NCBI RefSeq assembly: GCF_001435505.1
Contig: NZ_AZDO01000139.1
Coordinates: 62,001 to 126,000, forward strand
Source: Companilactobacillus futsaii JCM 17355
GTDB lineage: Bacteria > Bacillota > Bacilli > Lactobacillales > Lactobacillaceae
Reading direction: 5' to 3'
DNA length: 64,000 bases
Position numbers and translations under genes: made by a program. Of this stretch, positions 43,932-52,160 are shown one piece after another. The stretch's first letter is position 1. Every line of letters starts with the position of its first letter. Under the pieces are notes generated by a model. That model worked only from the letters and a program-made list of their open reading frames with translations, had not been told where the DNA came from and made no database searches.

Positions 43932-44057
43932 TCACATATAAAAGTCTGTATATTTTTTTAGCCACTTTTTTAATCCACCAGCCTTAGTAAGCTGGTAAGT
44001 CGCGAACCAGACTAAGATTGGTAACCATATAATCATTGGTACTGGAATACTTCTCAT
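43932..44057 (-). CDS. 41-residue membrane peptide
   Basis: ATG 44057 is preceded by GGGAG at 10 bases. It has one N-terminal hydrophobic segment (PMIIWLPILVWFATYQL) and a basic tail. It is the third in a run of tiny membrane peptides downstream of the excisionase-like gene. Confidence 0.45.
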   Translation of the reverse strand: MRSIPVPMIIWLPILVWFATYQLTKAGGLKKWLKKYTDFYM

Positions 44058-44085
44058 AAAATTTATGCTCCCACGCTTTGTTTTT

Positions 44086-44322
44086 TTATTTATTTCTAAT
44101 AAAATCGTCTATTTCCTGTGGATCATATAATTTCGTTCCACCAACTATGTGAAACGGTAAATCTGGTAGGTTCTCTCTAATTGTGCTATCAGCCATTGAT
44201 AAGTAATTAGGTAGGTCCTTAGTTCTTAACCACCGACGCGACACAGCTTTGGTTACTGATTTTTGCAATTCTTCAAACTGCTGTTTATTCAGTTCTAATG
44301 GTTTCGTTTGAATTTCATCCAT
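44086..44322 (-). CDS. HTH DNA-binding protein (excisionase/HTH_17-like)
   Basis: A 78-residue protein whose C-terminal half (WLRTKDLPNYLSMADSTIRENL...LYDPQEIDDFIRN) fits the winged-helix HTH_17 type found in Xis and small regulators. It overlaps the preceding gene by 8 bases. Confidence 0.7.
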   Translation of the reverse strand: MDEIQTKPLELNKQQFEELQKSVTKAVSRRWLRTKDLPNYLSMADSTIRENLPDLPFHIVGGTKLYDPQEIDDFIRNK

Positions 44323-44503
44323 TGGTTAGACCTCCTTCAACAAACCCTTGATCAATAGCCCATTGGGTTGCATTACCCTGTTTATCAATAAAATTAGCTT
44401 CAATAAGTTTTTTATATAACTCTGCTTTACTTAAATTAAATCCTTGTTTTCTTGTAAACTTGTAAGCATCTTCCACTAAGGGTGGATAAATAATATTAGT
44501 CAT
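44315..44503 (-). CDS. Small antirepressor-linked protein
   Basis: 62 residues from ATG 44503 (MTNIIYPPLVEDAYKFTRKQGFN...), overlapping the antirepressor stop by one base. Resembles short proteins encoded with AntA/ORF6C antirepressors. Function unknown. Confidence 0.55.
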   Translation of the reverse strand: MTNIIYPPLVEDAYKFTRKQGFNLSKAELYKKLIEANFIDKQGNATQWAIDQGFVEGGLTNG

Positions 44504-45255
44504 TAGTATTCGTCCTGCCAAACTTTGTATTTAATAGCAAAATCTTTAACTACAGCCATGTAGATTTCCTTTAAGCGTTTATCACCATCAATTACATCCA
44601 GCTTATTAGTCTTATCTACTTTGCTTCTTGACATCCCATTTGCCAGTCGATTTTTCTTCAAATTTGTAAGTCGAATCTTCAAATTAGCTCCGGCACGTCT
44701 ATCAGTTTCAGCGTAAGCATCACTAGCAACTTCTTTGTAAGCTCCGTAACCACCTTGAGCTAAAGCAATCTTTCTAATAATTGATTGAGAAGTTTTACGC
44801 CAGTCAGTTGTGTTCAATGAAACAATTTCAGCGATATTATCAACTTTATGATTAAGTTTCTTATTTTCTAATTCATTAGCTGCCACCGTTTTGAAAATTT
44901 GATTGAACATTTTTAGTTCTGGGCTTAGTTCATTAACATCGATTTGATTTTGCTTGTATTCCTTTTCAACTTCAATGAAATATTGGCGTGCTTGTTTACC
45001 TTTATCGTTTCGTTGAATCATAGAAATTTCCTTCGCCATATCCAATGTCATTGCATATTCAGTTCTGGGACGACCTCCATTACTTTTCCCCGAAATTGGG
45101 GTAAAGTCCTTACCCTCTTCAAAACCATAATTAGTCATGTCTTTAAACCATGTCGAAAAGTCTTTTCCTACTTCTAAAAATTCATGTAAATCTCTTCCAC
45201 TTACTAAAATGTTTCCTTGTTCATCTGTACTTGTTGGTATTAATTGATTCATCAT
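44503..45255 (-). CDS. Phage antirepressor (AntA/AntB N-terminus, ORF6C C-terminus)
   Basis: A 250-residue protein with an AntA domain (about 10-105, VSGRDLHEFLEVGKDFSTWF and YAMTLDMAKEISMIQRN). A linker is followed by an ORF6C-type C-terminus (AIKYKVWQDEY at the end). Such proteins counter CI and favour lytic growth. It starts directly at the Cro-like gene stop and is transcribed from the same leftward promoter. Confidence 0.88.
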   Translation of the reverse strand: MMNQLIPTSTDEQGNILVSGRDLHEFLEVGKDFSTWFKDMTNYGFEEGKDFTPISGKSNGGRPRTEYAMTLDMAKEISMIQRNDKGKQARQYFIEVEKEYKQNQIDVNELSPELKMFNQIFKTVAANELENKKLNHKVDNIAEIVSLNTTDWRKTSQSIIRKIALAQGGYGAYKEVASDAYAETDRRAGANLKIRLTNLKKNRLANGMSRSKVDKTNKLDVIDGDKRLKEIYMAVVKDFAIKYKVWQDEY

Positions 45256-45501
45256 TTACTCACCTACTTTTTCTTTTTGTTCCTTTAAAGGAACACTGAT
45301 TTCAAAAAAATAAGCCATTGGAGTTCCTAATTCATTATGTAACTCTCTTGCTTCTGATAATCTAAAGTCTGAGCCTGTTCCATTCAACTTTTTATTAACC
45401 ACATTTGCTGTTGTACCAAGGATTTTAGCCACTTTACCTTGAGAAACCTTATTAGCTACCATCCATCCCTTTAACCCACTATATGCCGGACGTCTATCCA
45501 T
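45256..45501 (-). CDS. Cro-like repressor
   Basis: An 81-residue protein with a single HTH (VSQGKVAKILGTTANVVNKKLNG), the first gene of the leftward early operon. The start at 45501 fits AAAGGAAA spacing; longer frames run into the operators. A perfect 16-bp operator-like palindrome lies inside its 3' end. Confidence 0.78.
   Translation of the reverse strand: MDRRPAYSGLKGWMVANKVSQGKVAKILGTTANVVNKKLNGTGSDFRLSEARELHNELGTPMAYFFEISVPLKEQKEKVGE
45279..45294. promoter_or_regulatory. Operator-like palindrome inside cro
   Basis: GTTCCTTTAAAGGAAC is a perfect 16-bp palindrome of the same class as the three operators in the cI-cro intergenic region. Its place within the coding end of cro suggests a distal operator for looping. 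Confidence 0.5.
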
Positions 45502-45528
45502 AATCATTTTCCTTTCTGTTATCGTTCC

Positions 45529-45634
45529 GTTCCTATCAAGGAACAACTACAGTATAGGCAAGAATATTATTTATGTCAACACTTTTTATTCCTTTTTAGG
45601 AATAACGATGCTATAATGTTCCTATAGGAGGAAC
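45529..45634. promoter_or_regulatory. Genetic switch operators O1-O3
   Basis: Three palindromes share RTTCCT...AGGAAY: GTTCCTATCAAGGAAC (45529-45544), ATTCCTTTTTAGGAAT (45588-45603) and GTTCCTATAGGAGGAAC (45618-45634). They lie between the divergent cI and cro genes. The third overlaps the cI ribosome binding site and the second flanks both promoters. A plus-strand TATAAT for cI is at 45612-45617. Confidence 0.75.
45551..45579 (-). promoter_or_regulatory. Leftward early promoter (cro operon)
   Basis: A consensus -35 TTGACA (45574-45579) and -10 TATACT (45551-45556) are separated by 17 bases on the minus strand. O1 lies over the expected start site and O2 just upstream of the -35 box. Confidence 0.8.
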
Positions 45635-45640
45635 ATAACA

Positions 45641-46291
45641 ATGTTTGGTGAAAGACTTAAGAAACTTAGAAAATCAAGGAATTTCAGCCAGGATAAGTTA
45701 GCTGATGAATTAAATAAAAAATACGATAAAAAAATTAGTAAGAGTATGATTTCCAGATGGGAAAATGGAAAAAATGACATTCAAATGGAAATGGTTCATA
45801 TCATTGCTGATTATTTTAATGTAAATCCAGTAAGACTTATCAACCCTGTTATTACTGATAGCGTTGCTACCCTCCCAAGAAATTTAGTAGAAGAAAAAAG
45901 CAGCAAAAATATTCAAGTTCCTATATTAGGTGAAATAGCATGTGGAGATCCAATAACTGCAGAAGAAAATATAGAAGGATATTTGGAGGAGCCTGAGGAC
46001 TCGCTCCCAAGTGGTACCGTATTCTATCTAGTTGCTAAAGGTCATTCAATGGAGCCTACCATCCCTAATGGCTCCAATGTCTTAATTAGAGAGCAACCAG
46101 AAGTTGAGGACGATGAAATAGCTGCAGTCCTAGTTAATAGTGACACTGAGGCAACTTTGAAAAGAGTAAAACACCAAGGCAATATGATTATGCTAATGCC
46201 TGATAATAAAGATTACAGTCCAATTATTATCACTTCAGATAATCCCGTAAGAATTTTAGGTAAGGCCATTCGCTATACTACTAACCTCTGA
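45641..46291 (+). CDS. CI-like phage repressor (HTH plus S24 peptidase)
   Basis: A 216-residue lysogeny repressor. Residues 1-70 are an XRE HTH (FSQDKLADELNKKY...SMISRWENG). Residues about 90-210 are an S24 LexA-like domain with the catalytic serine in GHSMEPT and lysine in TLKRVK. The self-cleavage site is likely at the Cys-Gly of IACGDP. This makes RecA-dependent induction likely. AGGAGG sits inside operator O3, so translation initiation and autoregulation overlap. Confidence 0.92.
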   Translation: MFGERLKKLRKSRNFSQDKLADELNKKYDKKISKSMISRWENGKNDIQMEMVHIIADYFNVNPVRLINPVITDSVATLPRNLVEEKSSKNIQVPILGEIACGDPITAEENIEGYLEEPEDSLPSGTVFYLVAKGHSMEPTIPNGSNVLIREQPEVEDDEIAAVLVNSDTEATLKRVKHQGNMIMLMPDNKDYSPIIITSDNPVRILGKAIRYTTNL

Positions 46292-46335
46292 TATACTGAA
46301 CTCATTAAATATATATTTATGGAGGAAATTATATT

Positions 46336-47124
46336 ATGGATAAAGAAAAGGTAAAAAAGCCACTATATAAAAAATGGTGGTTCTGGGCTGTGCTTGGCGT
46401 GTTTATCATTGCCATTATCTACCTAATGATACCTAAGGAACAGGCGACTTTAAGTATTGATACTAAAAACATCACTCAACAGGCCGATGGAAAGGCAAAA
46501 TTTAAATTTAGTACTAATAAGGGTAATAAATATAAAATCATTAGAATTTCTGATGGTGCCGTTTATGGACCTAAAGTAGCTGAAACTGGTTCTGTAGATA
46601 TGACTCTTTATAATTCAGGTAAATTTAAAATAATCTCATATTTTAATAATCAAAAGATTTCTAAAAAGTTTACTATTCATCCTTATGCGGATAAAAAAGT
46701 ATCTACTAAATCTGAATCCTCAAGCTCTAAACCAATGGATTTTGGTAAAGGCGATATGGTTGGCAATAGTGATATGGTTGCTTCAATTACTGTTAATTCA
46801 GTACAAAAGGTTGATCCAGATGATGTATCTGTTACCGATATATCTCATAATTATTCAGGTATGCAACAATATGTAATTGTTAATTATACTGTTAGTTCTG
46901 TTAAGGGAGACATTCCACTGGATGATTTTGATGGATCAGAACTGTCTGTTGCAGATTTCAACGGAACAATTGGTACTCAATCATCTAACAGAGACAATGG
47001 TGTACCTGATACTCTTTCAGAGGGACAAAACGCTGATTTAAGAATTGGTGTTGGACTAAAACATTCAGGTAATGAAGTAACAGTTAAATTTAATGACTTG
47101 ACTTGGAAGGGTCAAATTCAGTAA
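46336..47124 (+). CDS. Membrane-anchored surface protein (DUF4352/DUF5067-like)
   Basis: A 262-residue protein with a basic N-terminus and one transmembrane helix (WWFWAVLGVFIIAIIYLMI). A beta domain around 50-120 follows, then an immunoglobulin-like C-terminal domain (QYVIVNYTVSSVKGDIPL...DLTWKG), as in DUF4352/DUF5067 lipoproteins. It is expressed with CI in the lysogen, so superinfection exclusion is a plausible but unproven role. Confidence 0.72.
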   Translation: MDKEKVKKPLYKKWWFWAVLGVFIIAIIYLMIPKEQATLSIDTKNITQQADGKAKFKFSTNKGNKYKIIRISDGAVYGPKVAETGSVDMTLYNSGKFKIISYFNNQKISKKFTIHPYADKKVSTKSESSSSKPMDFGKGDMVGNSDMVASITVNSVQKVDPDDVSVTDISHNYSGMQQYVIVNYTVSSVKGDIPLDDFDGSELSVADFNGTIGTQSSNRDNGVPDTLSEGQNADLRIGVGLKHSGNEVTVKFNDLTWKGQIQ

Positions 47125-47195
47125 TTAATCACAAAAATAAATCTAAGTCTCAAGTAGGCTTATTTATTTTTCAAAAATTTAAGGAGATTAAAAAC

Positions 47196-47504
47196 GTGAT
47201 TCCTAATTTAACAAATGAAAAATTAGAAGAAAGATTAAATTTAATAGTTCAAGATGCCGAAAATCTTGGAAAGAGAGAAGAAAAATCAATCTTTAATCTA
47301 AATGGTGGTCAAATCTACCATTGGTCCATGCCTACTAAACTTTCAGGACACGATGCTAGAATTATTGGAAGTAGATTTAAAAAAATGGTTAAAGAAGGAA
47401 AAGTTAATCACGTGTTATTACTATCTTCGAAACCATCAAATAATCCAAATATTGACGGTAAATGGATGCTTGGAAGTAAAGATGCTGAATATAAAACATA
47501 TTAA
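47196..47504 (+). CDS. Lysogeny-region protein of 102 residues, unknown
   Basis: GTG 47196 is chosen because AAGGAG lies nine bases upstream; the frame extends further up but overlaps the previous gene without a site. The product is soluble and basic (MIPNLTNEKLEERLNLIVQDAENL...). Similar proteins accompany repressors in lactobacillus prophages. Unknown function. Confidence 0.55.
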   Translation: MIPNLTNEKLEERLNLIVQDAENLGKREEKSIFNLNGGQIYHWSMPTKLSGHDARIIGSRFKKMVKEGKVNHVLLLSSKPSNNPNIDGKWMLGSKDAEYKTY

Positions 47505-47526
47505 ACACAATCAATTTTAGGAGGTG

Positions 47527-47565
47527 ATGCCTGTTTACTCTCATAATTTGCGCTCCCACGCTTGA
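47527..47565 (+). pseudogene. Possible remnant of a holin-like toxin start
   Basis: AGGAGGTGATGCCTGTTT matches the initiation region of small holin-like (type I) toxin genes as I remember them, but the frame ends after 12 codons. The following GCTCCCACGCTT (47552-47563) recurs at 44067-44078. It looks like a recombination scar. Evidence is thin. Confidence 0.25.
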
Positions 47566-47581
47566 AATGAGGAGTAATAAT

Positions 47582-48757
47582 ATGGCAACAATAACAAAAT
47601 ATACATTAAAAAATGGCAAATCAATGTGGAGATGTATTTATCCTAGTAGCATTGATCCATTAACAAATAAAGTAAAAAGAACTACAAAACGCGGCTTTAA
47701 AACTAAAGCGGAATGTCAAAAATTTCTAAATGCAAAATTATCTGAAATTGATAACCATGGATATTCTAACGACTCTGATCTTACTTATAAAAGAGTATAT
47801 GAATATTTTCTTGAGTCCTATAAAAATACAGTCAAAGAGAGTACGTTAAATCGTGTTGAGGGGCTTTTTAAGCACCACATCTTGCCTTCACTAGGAAGTT
47901 TCAAGATAAAAAAAATAACCACTCCTATGTGTCAGGAAGTGGTTAATAAGTGGTCTAATGAACTATCATCATTCAAAATGGTTAAATACTATGCGAATCT
48001 TGTATTTAAAGAAGCCATTAGATTAAAGATTATCTATGATAACCCTATGAGCTTAATTGTAATGCCAAAGAAAAAACAACAAGTGGTTAATAAACCAGCT
48101 AATTTTTGGACTAAGGAAGAAACAGCTATGTTCTTTGACCAACTATATAAAACTTATTCCGACCATAATCAAAAAGCCATAGCAATGTTCAGACTTTTAT
48201 TTTTTTCCGGAATGAGAAAAGGTGAACTCTTAGCATTGCAGATCAACGATATTGATTTTGATAACGAGACATTGACCATCAATAAAACTGTAAGTCGTAG
48301 AATAGATAATAAGCCAATTATTTCCACACCTAAAACTAAAACATCTGTTAGAACTATCGGTCTTGATAGTCAAACTTGTTCAGTTTTAAAAAAGTGGCTT
48401 AAAGAATTGAGAAAAGAAATGTTTGTCCTTGGTTATAATATTGATAGCTCAAACGATCAATTATTGTTCCCTAACACACACAACGAACTATTGAGCTTAA
48501 CTAAAATCAATAAATGGTTACAGGTCATAATAAATACATACAATAAAAATCATGACGAAAAGTTAAAACGTATTAACATTCACGGAATCAGACATACAGC
48601 ATGTTCCCTCATGCTTGAATCTGGTTCAAGTATCAAAGCTGTTCAACTTCAACTTGGACACTCCGATACATCCCAAATCATGAAAGTTTATTGGCACATA
48701 TCTAATAAAACACAAATGAATACTGTTAACAACCTCGCAAAGTTTGTGAATTTTTAA
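47582..48757 (+). CDS. Tyrosine-recombinase integrase
   Basis: A 391-residue phage integrase. The N-terminal AP2-like arm-binding domain (about 1-55) is followed by a SAM-like core-binding domain and a catalytic domain with Arg in SGMRKGELLAL, HGIRHT, LGHSDTS and the nucleophile Tyr in VYWH. GAGGAG before ATG 47582 sets the start. It reads toward attR, 90 bases away, and recombines at the 19-bp tRNA-Gly core. Confidence 0.95.
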   Translation: MATITKYTLKNGKSMWRCIYPSSIDPLTNKVKRTTKRGFKTKAECQKFLNAKLSEIDNHGYSNDSDLTYKRVYEYFLESYKNTVKESTLNRVEGLFKHHILPSLGSFKIKKITTPMCQEVVNKWSNELSSFKMVKYYANLVFKEAIRLKIIYDNPMSLIVMPKKKQQVVNKPANFWTKEETAMFFDQLYKTYSDHNQKAIAMFRLLFFSGMRKGELLALQINDIDFDNETLTINKTVSRRIDNKPIISTPKTKTSVRTIGLDSQTCSVLKKWLKELRKEMFVLGYNIDSSNDQLLFPNTHNELLSLTKINKWLQVIINTYNKNHDEKLKRINIHGIRHTACSLMLESGSSIKAVQLQLGHSDTSQIMKVYWHISNKTQMNTVNNLAKFVNF

Positions 48758-48758
48758 A

Positions 48759-48780
48759 GTGTGTCACGGGTGTGTCACGG
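48759..48780. repeat. Integrase arm-type sites, right end
   Basis: Two tandem GTGTGTCACGG units start one base after the integrase stop codon, 69 bases before attR. They differ by one base from the left-end pair (9333-9354) and have the same orientation. Confidence 0.7.
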
Positions 48781-48848
48781 ATATATTTTAACAGGCTGTA
48801 GCCCTTGTACCTATTGCTATTAAGGCATTTTGACCATTGAGGGTATCT

Positions 48849-48867
48849 TTCTCGTAGTTCGCTTATA
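48849..48867. other. attR core (19 bp)
   Basis: Exact copy of the 19-bp core at the tRNA-Gly 3' end. It marks the right junction of prophage and chromosome. Confidence 0.93.
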
Positions 48868-48878
48868 ATCAACGTTTG

Positions 48879-48909
48879 AGCTGTTGGCCATTTTGGCTGA
48901 TAGCTTTTT
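48879..48909 (+). terminator. Displaced native terminator of tRNA-Gly
   Basis: A 12-bp stem, AGCTGTTGGCCA / TGGCTGATAGCT with three G-U pairs and a TTTTTATTTT tail. It lies 12 bases after attR and before integration would have followed the tRNA directly. It also backs the end of the convergent TetR gene. Confidence 0.65.
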
Positions 48910-49465
48910 ATTTTGCCGTTAAACTAGTGATTCCATTAAAAAAAAGTTTTTCAAAAAAAGTGTGTAACTCTTGCACCGTCATTTCTGGATGCTTGACCCA
49001 ATAAGTAACCAGTCCTACCAATGCAGACAAAACGTATTGTAATAACAACTCTTTTTGCCGTTGATCTAAATCATTAAATTTACCAGAATTTTCAATCACT
49101 CTAAAACCTTTTTGTACCAAATAAGTAATAAAACGTTCATGAAAACGAGGATCACCACCTTCACCTAACAAAAGAGTTATCACTTTTTTATTTTCATACA
49201 CCGAATTAAGAATTTGCAAAATCCTATCATCTCCAGCAAATTCATGTGTATCAACATGATAAACATCCTTTTTAGTAGTACCAATTTGAACAAAAATATC
49301 ATCTTCAATTGCTTGTAAAATTTGGTATTTATCGCTGTATTTTTCAAAAATAGTCTTGTGAGCAATTTGACACTTATCAGCTATCTCAAAAATAGTAATT
49401 TCTTCAATTGGTTTACGTTCTAATAATTCTACGAAGGCCGTTTGAATTTTTAAATCTTGATTCAT
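48908..49465 (-). CDS. TetR/AcrR-family transcriptional regulator
   Basis: A 185-residue regulator with an N-terminal TetR HTH (EEITIFEIADKCQIAHKTIFEKYSDKYQ) and a helical ligand-binding C-terminus of the lactobacillus TetR_C type. No transporter target lies next to it, so the regulon is unknown. Confidence 0.88.
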   Translation of the reverse strand: MNQDLKIQTAFVELLERKPIEEITIFEIADKCQIAHKTIFEKYSDKYQILQAIEDDIFVQIGTTKKDVYHVDTHEFAGDDRILQILNSVYENKKVITLLLGEGGDPRFHERFITYLVQKGFRVIENSGKFNDLDQRQKELLLQYVLSALVGLVTYWVKHPEMTVQELHTFFEKLFFNGITSLTAK

Positions 49466-49595
49466 AAAAACTCCTCCAGATCGGTCTTAATTTAATTTCT
49501 TCATTGTCCGATATTTTTGAGAGCGATTCAACTTCAAGTTTGAATTAAAAAATAGCAAAAGTTTTTATAAAACACAATCAATTTCAATATAAAAA

Positions 49596-49640
49596 GTTAG
49601 GTCACCTATTATAGTAAAAATAGATGACCTAACTTTTTTT
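49596..49640. terminator. Bidirectional terminator
   Basis: GTTAGGTCA-CTAT / ATAG-TGACCTAAC hairpin with A-run before and T-run after; able to terminate from both sides. Confidence 0.7.
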
Positions 49641-49666
49641 GATTAATTTATGAATCGTCCCCATTT

Positions 49667-49789
49667 TTAAACGGTCTTAAGCTTACTTACAGCTTCTTCA
49701 ATTGTTTTACCGTCTGCAGAAACATGTTTATCTTTATCTTCAACAGTAAACAATTGAGATTTAATATTTAACATTACACGATATTTCAT
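49667..49789 (-). CDS. 40-residue small protein, unknown
   Basis: ATG 49789 follows GGAGGTAGACAA. The product (MKYRVMLNIKSQLFTVEDKD...) looks like a small alpha-beta domain ending in a helix, and the bidirectional terminator lies just downstream. Such short ORFs are common but uncharacterised in lactobacilli. Confidence 0.55.
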   Translation of the reverse strand: MKYRVMLNIKSQLFTVEDKDKHVSADGKTIEEAVSKLKTV

Positions 49790-49966
49790 TTGTCTACCTC
49801 CATCATTTATTCTTATATTGCTCAACGGATAATAAATGAAATTATATTCTTTATTTATTAAAATGCAAGCCCTTTCTTTTTAATAAAGCTTGAATTTTTG
49901 ATTTTTGGTGGCATAATTTAAACATTCTCGATATAATGAAGTCAGATAATAAGGAGAAGATGCAAA

Positions 49967-50122
49967 ATGAAGAATATGTCCAAAAAAGAATATCCGTCGT
50001 GGTACCCTCATAGAAGAGGGCATGACACAGTAGAGTTTAAGAAACCAGATAAATGGTACGAATGGTCGGCCATTCTGGATGTTATCTTTTTTGCGATTTT
50101 TTTAATTATCATAACTCGTTAA
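49967..50122 (+). CDS. 51-residue membrane protein, unknown
   Basis: ATG 49967 with AAGGAG upstream. Soluble aromatic N-terminus (KEYPSWYPHRRGHD) then a hydrophobic helix (AILDVIFFAIFLIIIT). A strong terminator follows immediately, supporting a real transcription unit. Confidence 0.6.
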   Translation: MKNMSKKEYPSWYPHRRGHDTVEFKKPDKWYEWSAILDVIFFAIFLIIITR

Positions 50123-50126
50123 AATT

Positions 50127-50167
50127 AAAGAACTTTGAGTGATCAATCACTCAAAGTTCTTTTTGTT
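50127..50167 (+). terminator. Rho-independent terminator
   Basis: A long perfect hairpin, AAAGAACTTTGAGTGAT / ATCACTCAAAGTTCTTT, then T-rich sequence, directly after the 51-residue protein. Confidence 0.8.
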
Positions 50168-50285
50168 TTTAATCACTTATTTTTGTTCTTACTTAACAGT
50201 ATTTTTGAAAGTTCTTCATTAATTATTACAGCCTGCTTTGTAAGGCTTTTCTTTTGCTATAATAAAAGTTAAGGGAGGCGGTATC

Positions 50286-50567
50286 ATGGCTATAAAGATA
50301 AATTTGGTAGAAGGCACTAGTATCGAAATTACCGAAGATACTTACATTATCGCATGGAAATATCAATCATCATTAATGGCAAGTAACGATGATCATTATT
50401 ATTTGGATTGCATTTTTAAAGGAAATTTTGAAGACGGGAAAGTTTCCGAGCAAGATGAGGAAAATAAACTTGAAGGTTTGATCAGTGCAGCTGATTGGAT
50501 CACGATTGGTAAGGATAATAAAAATTCTTTGAAAACAACCGCTGTTTTAAGTATTACTAGAAACTAA
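50286..50567 (+). CDS. 93-residue protein, unknown
   Basis: A small acidic soluble protein (MAIKINLVEGTSIEITEDTYIIAW...) with an apparent all-beta N-terminus. GGGAGGCGG precedes the ATG, and a terminator follows at the stop codon. No family recognised. Confidence 0.65.
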   Translation: MAIKINLVEGTSIEITEDTYIIAWKYQSSLMASNDDHYYLDCIFKGNFEDGKVSEQDEENKLEGLISAADWITIGKDNKNSLKTTAVLSITRN

Positions 50568-50568
50568 A

Positions 50569-50605
50569 AAAGACCTCAGCCAAATTAATGGTTGAGGTCT
50601 TTATG
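50569..50605 (+). terminator. Rho-independent terminator
   Basis: AAAGACCTCAGCC / GGTTGAGGTCTTT hairpin immediately after the 93-residue gene. The T-tail is short. Confidence 0.65.
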
Positions 50606-50754
50606 CTCTCTGGGGGGAAAGCAGTAATCAGAATTTTGATTACGCCAAATCTTAACATTAAATTTTGGTAAATACCAGTGATAAGCCCAGATAAAAATAT
50701 TTAGTTAAACGTTGCATTAATAAGCTTTTGAAACCATTTTCAAATGACCGCAGC

Positions 50755-50782
50755 AAAAAAGCTTGACCAAAAGATCAAGCTT
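50755..50782 (-). terminator. Terminator of glnA
   Basis: AAGCTTGATC / GGTCAAGCTT hairpin with a U-run on the minus strand just after the glnA stop. Confidence 0.75.
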
Positions 50783-50789
50783 CATTTTT

Positions 50790-52118
50790 TTAATATTGTG
50801 ACATGTAAGTATCTCTTTCCCATTGAGAAACAGTTTGTTGATATCTTGCCCATTCAGCATTCTTGGCGGCGAAGAAACTATTAGTTAGTCCCTTACCGAG
50901 TGATTGTTGAACGTATTCGTCTTTGCGAAGTGCTTTTAAGGAGTTGTGCAAAGTTGATGGCAAGTCAACAATATTTTCTTCACGACGTTTTTCTTCAGAC
51001 ATTTCATAAATATTATCTTTAACTTCTGGCATCAATTCATAGTCACTAGCAATTCCATCCAAACCAGCATCAAGTATAGCAGCAATAGCCAAGTATGGAT
51101 TAGTTGTAGGATCCACACTTCTCATTTCGATACGTTTTGATTTACCTTTGGCGGCTGGTACTCGAATCAATGGTGAACGATTTTTACTTGACCAGGCGAT
51201 GTAAGTTGGTGCTTCATAGCCGGGAACTAAACGTTTGTATGAGTTAACAGTTGGATTATTAATAGCTGTCAGTGCCCGTGCGTGTTTCAATAAACCACTC
51301 ATAAATTTCTTAGCGGTTGGTGAAAGCATATCATTAGCATCGTCAAAAATATTATCATCACCATTAAATAGTGACATATTGATATGCATACCTGAACCAT
51401 TAATACCTTGAACAGGTTTTGGCATGAAGGTTGCGTACAAACCATGTTCTTTAGCAATCGTTTTAACTACCAATTTGAAAGTTTCAATGCTGTCGGCAGC
51501 AGAAATGGCATCTTGATACTTGAAGTCGATTTCTTGTTGGCCCGGTGCAACTTCGTGGTGACTAGCTTCAACTTCAAAGCCCATCTTTTCTAATCCTAAA
51601 ACAATATCTTTACGAACATTCACACCTAAATCAACTGGTGAGAAATCAAAATAACTACCATCATCATTTAGATGTAAAGTCGGATTACTATGTTCATCTG
51701 TATTGAATAAGAAGAATTCTGGTTCTGGTCCAATATTGAAATGAGTATAACCCATATCGTGCATCTTCTTGATGATACGTTTCAAATTAACCCGTGGATC
51801 CCCTTCAAAAGGTGTTCCATCAGTCTTGTAAATATCACAAATCAAACGAGCTACTTTTCCATGTTCTTCTCCCCATGGGAAAATCAACCAAGTTGACAAA
51901 TCGGGATGCAAAAGCATGTCACTTTCTTCAATACGAGTAAAACCATCGATTGATGAACCATCGAAAGTAATCTTGTTTGCCAAAACTTTATCCAATTGTG
52001 ATACTGGAACTTCAACGTTCTTGATGATTCCGTTGATATCTGTAAACATTAAACAAATAAATTCAACGTTTTCATCTTTTACCATTTTTGTAATGTCTTC
52101 CGCAGTATACTGTTGCAC
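50790..52118 (-). CDS. glnA: Glutamine synthetase, type I
   Basis: Makes glutamine from glutamate, ammonia and ATP. The 442-residue GSI-alpha type enzyme has the N-terminal DGSSIDGF motif, metal-binding residues in [15 protein letters not shown] and the RIEMRS segment. It is monocistronic here, without the glnR gene often found upstream. The promoter region contains a 10-bp inverted repeat rather than an obvious GlnR box. Confidence 0.95.
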   Translation of the reverse strand: MQQYTAEDITKMVKDENVEFICLMFTDINGIIKNVEVPVSQLDKVLANKITFDGSSIDGFTRIEESDMLLHPDLSTWLIFPWGEEHGKVARLICDIYKTDGTPFEGDPRVNLKRIIKKMHDMGYTHFNIGPEPEFFLFNTDEHSNPTLHLNDDGSYFDFSPVDLGVNVRKDIVLGLEKMGFEVEASHHEVAPGQQEIDFKYQDAISAADSIETFKLVVKTIAKEHGLYATFMPKPVQGINGSGMHINMSLFNGDDNIFDDANDMLSPTAKKFMSGLLKHARALTAINNPTVNSYKRLVPGYEAPTYIAWSSKNRSPLIRVPAAKGKSKRIEMRSVDPTTNPYLAIAAILDAGLDGIASDYELMPEVKDNIYEMSEEKRREENIVDLPSTLHNSLKALRKDEYVQQSLGKGLTNSFFAAKNAEWARYQQTVSQWERDTYMSQY

Positions 52119-52160
52119 TTTTAACCACTCCTATTGTATATACCGATTTTTTGAAGGTCG

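Larger units (their letters stand above)
9237..48867. mobile_element. Integrated temperate siphophage (about 39.6 kb)
   Basis: A full gene set for an HK97-type capsid, long-tailed, probably cos-packaging phage lies between two copies of a 19-bp core. Modules are, left to right, cargo, lysis, baseplate, tail, head, packaging, tRNA-like array, late regulator, replication, immunity and integration. Late and early genes are on the minus strand; CI, a membrane protein, a small ORF and integrase are on the plus strand. No large deletion is obvious. Functionality is uncertain because the large terminase and Dit genes appear to lack standard start codons. Confidence 0.95.
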
